Assembly: GCA_021778165.1 (NCBI GenBank)
Contig: JAJYCU010000047.1
Coordinates: forward strand, 1 to 5,609
Direction: 5' to 3'
DNA from: a bacterium
GTDB taxonomy: Bacteria > Patescibacteria > Saccharimonadia > Saccharimonadales > UBA4665
Length of the DNA stretch: 5,609 nt
How positions within the stretch are numbered: position 1 is the stretch's first letter; the number at the start of each line of letters is the position of its first letter. This document shows, in pieces, positions 5,522 through 5,609 of the stretch. The translations under genes and the position numbers were made by a program. The notes beneath the pieces were generated by a model. The model was not told the DNA's origin. It searched no databases and saw only the letters and a program-made list of their open reading frames with translations.

Positions 5522-5598
5522 GGGCTCGTAGTGAAGAGGCCTATCACGTCTCCCTGTCACGGAGAAGATCGCCGGTTCGAATCCGGTCGGGCCCGCCA
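5522..5598 (+). tRNA. tRNA-Asp, anticodon GTC
   Basis: All arms form. Acceptor GGGCTCG (5522-5528) pairs with CGGGCCC (5588-5594), with one T-G pair. The D stem GTGA/TCAC is perfect. The anticodon stem TCTCC/GGAGA encloses CTGTCAC with GTC at 5556-5558, which reads GAC and GAT. The T arm is GCCGG-TTCGAAT-CCGGT. The discriminator is G, as expected for tRNA-Asp, and CCA is encoded (5596-5598). A TATAAT box lies just upstream. It is much more GC-rich than the surrounding genes, as expected for a structural RNA in an AT-rich genome. Confidence 0.97.
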
Positions 5599-5609
5599 AG
5601 ACGTTTTTT

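Noticed and set aside
5599..5609. Six T's at the window end after tRNA-Asp as an intrinsic terminator.
   Set aside because: No hairpin other than the tRNA itself precedes them and the window ends here, so it cannot be judged.

Overview
The window looks like AT-rich chromosomal DNA from a Candidate Phyla Radiation (Patescibacteria) bacterium, most likely Candidatus Saccharibacteria (TM7). The main reasons are two genes whose sequence style I recognise from that group: a two-segment membrane protein with a bacterial PH-type domain, and a membrane-anchored parvulin-like foldase. An enlarged nucleoside diphosphate kinase, short intergenic gaps and type IV pilin-like genes fit the same picture. 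The standard code works throughout, since no gene needs an internal TGA to be read through. The taxonomic call is inference from protein style, not from a marker gene.

Region 1 (1-2206, + strand) is the end of a pilin operon. It holds the 3' end of a Cys-containing surface-type protein, a class III-signal prepilin (358-1041) and a PilX-like pilin protein (1058-2206). Gaps are 21 and 16 bases. The three predicted exported products hold 18 cysteines, 4, 4 and 10 respectively, whereas the other four proteins hold one in total. They are probably minor subunits of a type IV pilus, which would serve adhesion, twitching or DNA uptake.

Region 2 (2203-3129, - strand) is a complete XerC/XerD-type tyrosine recombinase. 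It converges on the pilin operon so tightly that both stop codons lie within one TTAA. Its start faces ndk across a 107-base region that holds promoter-like motifs for both directions.

Region 3 (3237-5490, + strand) runs ndk, tRNA-Arg(CCT), PH-domain membrane protein, foldase. The gaps around the tRNA are 19 and 8 bases, and the last two genes overlap. No terminator is visible between them, so the tRNA may be cut out of a messenger. The foldase would act outside the membrane and could help fold exported proteins such as the pilins, but that link is inference. Region 4 (5476-5609) has a perfect 8-base-arm inverted repeat over the foldase stop codon, a TATAAT box and tRNA-Asp(GTC).

There is no CRISPR array, insertion sequence, toxin-antitoxin pair or obvious defence system. 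The items most worth following up are the permuted-looking parvulin, the tRNA-Arg embedded between genes, and the Cys-rich pilin set. No stretch over 300 bases lacks a gene.
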